Shown piece by piece: positions 6,585 through 7,910 of a stretch of DNA of 7,910 bases (within the stretch, counting starts at the first letter, position 1; every line of letters begins with the position of its first letter). A program made the translations under genes and the position numbers. The stretch covers positions 1 to 7,910 of the forward strand of contig JAKAOD010000128.1 of NCBI GenBank assembly GCA_021823365.1, written 5' to 3'. The notes beneath the pieces are model-generated. The model ran no database searches. It had not been told where the DNA came from and saw only the letters and a program-made list of their open reading frames with translations. The DNA comes from Actinomycetes bacterium (lineage in GTDB: Bacteria > Actinomycetota > Acidimicrobiia > Acidimicrobiales > Bog-793).

Positions 6585-7748
6585 GTGGAGCTCGCGTCCC
6601 GCATGCGGCGTCTCGGCACCGAGTCGGCCTTCGCCGTCCTCGCGCGGGCGCAGGAGCTCGAAGCGGCCGGGCGGAGGATCGTCCACCTCGAGATCGGCGA
6701 GCCCGACTTCCCGACGCCGTCGCACGTCGTCGAGGCCGCCGCCGAGGCGCTTCGCGCCGGGCACACCCGTTACGTCCCCTCGCCCGGCATCTGGCCCCTT
6801 CGAGAGGCCGTGAGCGCGTTCCTCGAGCGGTCGGGGCGGCTCCACGCGCCGGCCGACCGGGTCGTCGTGACGCCGGGCGCCAAGCCGATCATGTTCTTCA
6901 CGATGCTCGCCCTCTGCGAGCCGGGCGACGAGGTCCTGTACCCCGATCCCGGCTTCCCCATGTACGAGTCGATCGCGGCCTTCTCCGGCGCCACGCCCGT
7001 CCCTTTGCCGCTCCGGCAGGAGAACGACTTCAACGTCGACCCCGGCGAGCTCGAATCGCTGGTCACGCCGCGGACGAAGCTGCTCGTGCTCAACTCGCCG
7101 CACAACCCGTGCGGCAGCGCGCTCGGGGCGAAGGAGTGCGAGGCGATCGCCGAGATCGCGATGCGCCACGACCTCGTCGTGCTGAGCGACGAGATCTACT
7201 GGGCGATCCGTTACGGCGGGCGGCACGCCAGCGTGCTCGACGTCGAGGGGATGGTGGAGCGCACAGTGCTGCTCGACGGATGGTCGAAGTCGTTCGCGAT
7301 GACGGGATGGCGTCTCGGCTTCGGCGTGCTGCCACGCCCGCTCGTCGAGCCGGTCACCCGCCTCATCGTCAACTCCGTCTCCTGCACCTCGGCCTTCAGC
7401 CAGCACGCCGCCATCGCCGCGCTGGAGGGTCCGTGGACGCCTGTCGAGAACATGGTGGCCGAGCTCCGGCGCCGGCGCGACGTCGTCGTCGACGGGCTGA
7501 ACGCCATCCCGGGCATCACCTGCGGCACGCCGGGCGGCGCCTTCTACGCCTTCCCCAACATCGAGACGCTCGGGCTGACCGCCGCCGAGCTCCAGGAGCG
7601 CCTGCTCGAGGAGGCGGGCGTCGCGACGCTTGCCGGCACGGCCTTCGGCGCCGCCGGCGAGGGACACCTGCGGCTCTCGTACGCGAGCCCGGTCGAGTCG
7701 ATTGCCGCCGGTCTCAACTCGCTCGGCGACCTCGTCGCTACCCTGTAG
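6585..7748 (+). CDS. Pyridoxal-phosphate-dependent aminotransferase, class I/II (fold type I)
   Basis: This is a 387-residue cytoplasmic aminotransferase of the aspartate aminotransferase superfamily. It shows EIGEPDFPTP near the N-terminus, Y63 in TRYVPSPG (the tyrosine reaching the neighbouring subunit's cofactor), NSPHNPCG (N174), SDEIYW (D202 to the pyridine nitrogen, Y205), the Schiff-base lysine K235 in GWSKSFAMTGWRLGFG, and R363 in RLSYAS for the substrate carboxylate. NPCG replaces the usual NPTG. Length is typical. The GTG was chosen because it sits 7 nt below a TAGCGT box and starts just before family homology. The open frame continues upstream to 6468, but that part is Arg/Pro-rich and unlike the family. 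Amino donor and acceptor are unknown. Next to two carbamoylases it may transaminate the released amino acid (beta-alanine, or an alpha-amino acid) to its oxo acid. That role is inference from context. Confidence 0.92.
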   Translation: MELASRMRRLGTESAFAVLARAQELEAAGRRIVHLEIGEPDFPTPSHVVEAAAEALRAGHTRYVPSPGIWPLREAVSAFLERSGRLHAPADRVVVTPGAKPIMFFTMLALCEPGDEVLYPDPGFPMYESIAAFSGATPVPLPLRQENDFNVDPGELESLVTPRTKLLVLNSPHNPCGSALGAKECEAIAEIAMRHDLVVLSDEIYWAIRYGGRHASVLDVEGMVERTVLLDGWSKSFAMTGWRLGFGVLPRPLVEPVTRLIVNSVSCTSAFSQHAAIAALEGPWTPVENMVAELRRRRDVVVDGLNAIPGITCGTPGGAFYAFPNIETLGLTAAELQERLLEEAGVATLAGTAFGAAGEGHLRLSYASPVESIAAGLNSLGDLVATL

Positions 7749-7751
7749 AGA

Positions 7752-7771
7752 CCCGGCGCGGGGCGCGCGGG
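7752..7771 (+). repeat. GC-rich hairpin after the aminotransferase stop
   Basis: Starting 3 nt after the TAG, CCCG-CGCG pairs with CGCG-CGGG through eight G-C pairs, with one bulged G (7756) and a GGG loop. There is no following T-run, so it is not a standard intrinsic terminator. It may stabilise the upstream mRNA 3' end or attenuate transcription into the next gene. Such stems also arise by chance at this composition. Confidence 0.3.
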
Positions 7772-7790
7772 ACTCACACCGGCTCTGGGC

Positions 7791-7795
7791 GGAGG
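7791..7795 (+). promoter_or_regulatory. Probable ribosome binding site of the truncated right-edge gene
   Basis: GGAGG sits within GGGCGGAGGAC, only 2 nt from the ATG at 7798. The match is good but the spacing is tight. It supports that ATG because no other start candidate is placed better. Confidence 0.5.
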
Positions 7796-7797
7796 AC

Positions 7798-7910
7798 ATG
7801 CCGATCCTCGGACTCGAAGACCACATCGTCGACCCCGACGTCTACGAGCGCACCATCGGTCGCTTCAAGGAGCTCGGGGTCCTGCTGCCGACCTTCGCAG
7901 AGCTCGCCGA
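7798..7910 (+). CDS. 5' end of an unrecognised protein (37 codons, runs off the window)
   Basis: An ATG preceded by GGAGG opens a frame with strong G/C third-position bias that stays open to the window end. The N-terminus begins MPILGLEDHIVDPDVYERT and continues with a short amphipathic segment rich in charged residues. No domain motif falls within this fragment. From memory it recalls the N-terminus of uncharacterised PLP-dependent (fold type II, threonine synthase/tryptophan synthase beta-like) proteins, but I cannot verify that and make no functional call. It lies 49 bp after the aminotransferase on the same strand, so it could be co-transcribed with it despite the hairpin between them. 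Confidence 0.7.
   Translation, partial: MPILGLEDHIVDPDVYERTIGRFKELGVLLPTFAELA

Noticed and set aside
7752..7771. Reading the hairpin as a rho-independent terminator.
   Set aside because: No T-run follows the stem, and the next same-strand gene starts 26 nt later.
6453..7826. A 457-codon minus-strand open frame opposite the aminotransferase.
   Set aside because: Its composition is that of an antisense shadow (Arg/Glu/Asp/Val/His rich), while the plus-strand frame has every aminotransferase motif in order.
1..7910. tRNA/rRNA genes, CRISPR arrays, insertion sequences, riboswitches.
   Set aside because: No repeat-spacer pattern, transposase motif, terminal inverted repeat or structured-RNA signature was seen. 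Intergenic gaps are 49-128 bp and too short for most of these.

Overview
The window is very GC-rich (roughly 70% by eye, with strong G/C preference at codon third positions). It has frequent GTG starts and sparse -10-like boxes of the form TAGCRT just upstream of start codons. This fits a high-GC actinobacterium. A deep lineage such as Thermoleophilia (Gaiellales/Solirubrobacterales) is my guess from general gene flavour and is not proven by the sequence.

Layout: five complete genes and one 3'-truncated gene, arranged as two divergent pairs that meet tail to tail. (1) Positions 46-2670, minus: an XdhD-like molybdenum hydroxylase, a 2Fe-2S module fused to the molybdopterin-binding subunit with no FAD domain. 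(2) 2764-4200, plus: an NCS1-family nucleobase/hydantoin permease, divergent from (1) across a 93-bp shared promoter region. (3) 4166-5092, minus: a nitrilase-fold N-carbamoyl-D-amino-acid amidohydrolase whose 3' end overlaps the permease by 35 bp. (4) 5089-6456, minus: an M20-type Zn hydantoinase/carbamoylase-family amidohydrolase lying upstream of (3) in the same transcription unit, with a 4-bp GTGA stop/start overlap. (5) 6585-7748, plus: a fold-type I PLP aminotransferase, divergent from (4) across 128 bp. (6) 7798 to the window end, plus: the first 37 codons of an unrecognised protein.

Together they read as a catabolic island for N-heterocycles or their ring-opened ureido products. The permease would import a purine, pyrimidine or hydantoin. 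The molybdenum hydroxylase would oxidise a heterocycle. The two unrelated carbamoyl amidohydrolases would release NH3 and CO2 from N-carbamoyl amino acids (or from allantoate-like ureides). The aminotransferase would move the freed amino group. The cyclic amidase (hydantoinase/dihydropyrimidinase) and the FAD subunit of the hydroxylase are expected but not visible, so they should lie outside the window if this reading is right.

The most notable observations are: paired D-type and M20-type carbamoylases translationally coupled in one operon; a recurring TAGCRT box that appears to drive leaderless GTG starts; a 35-bp convergent gene overlap; and coding-like sequence continuing in frame past the TAG stop of the hydroxylase at the left edge.
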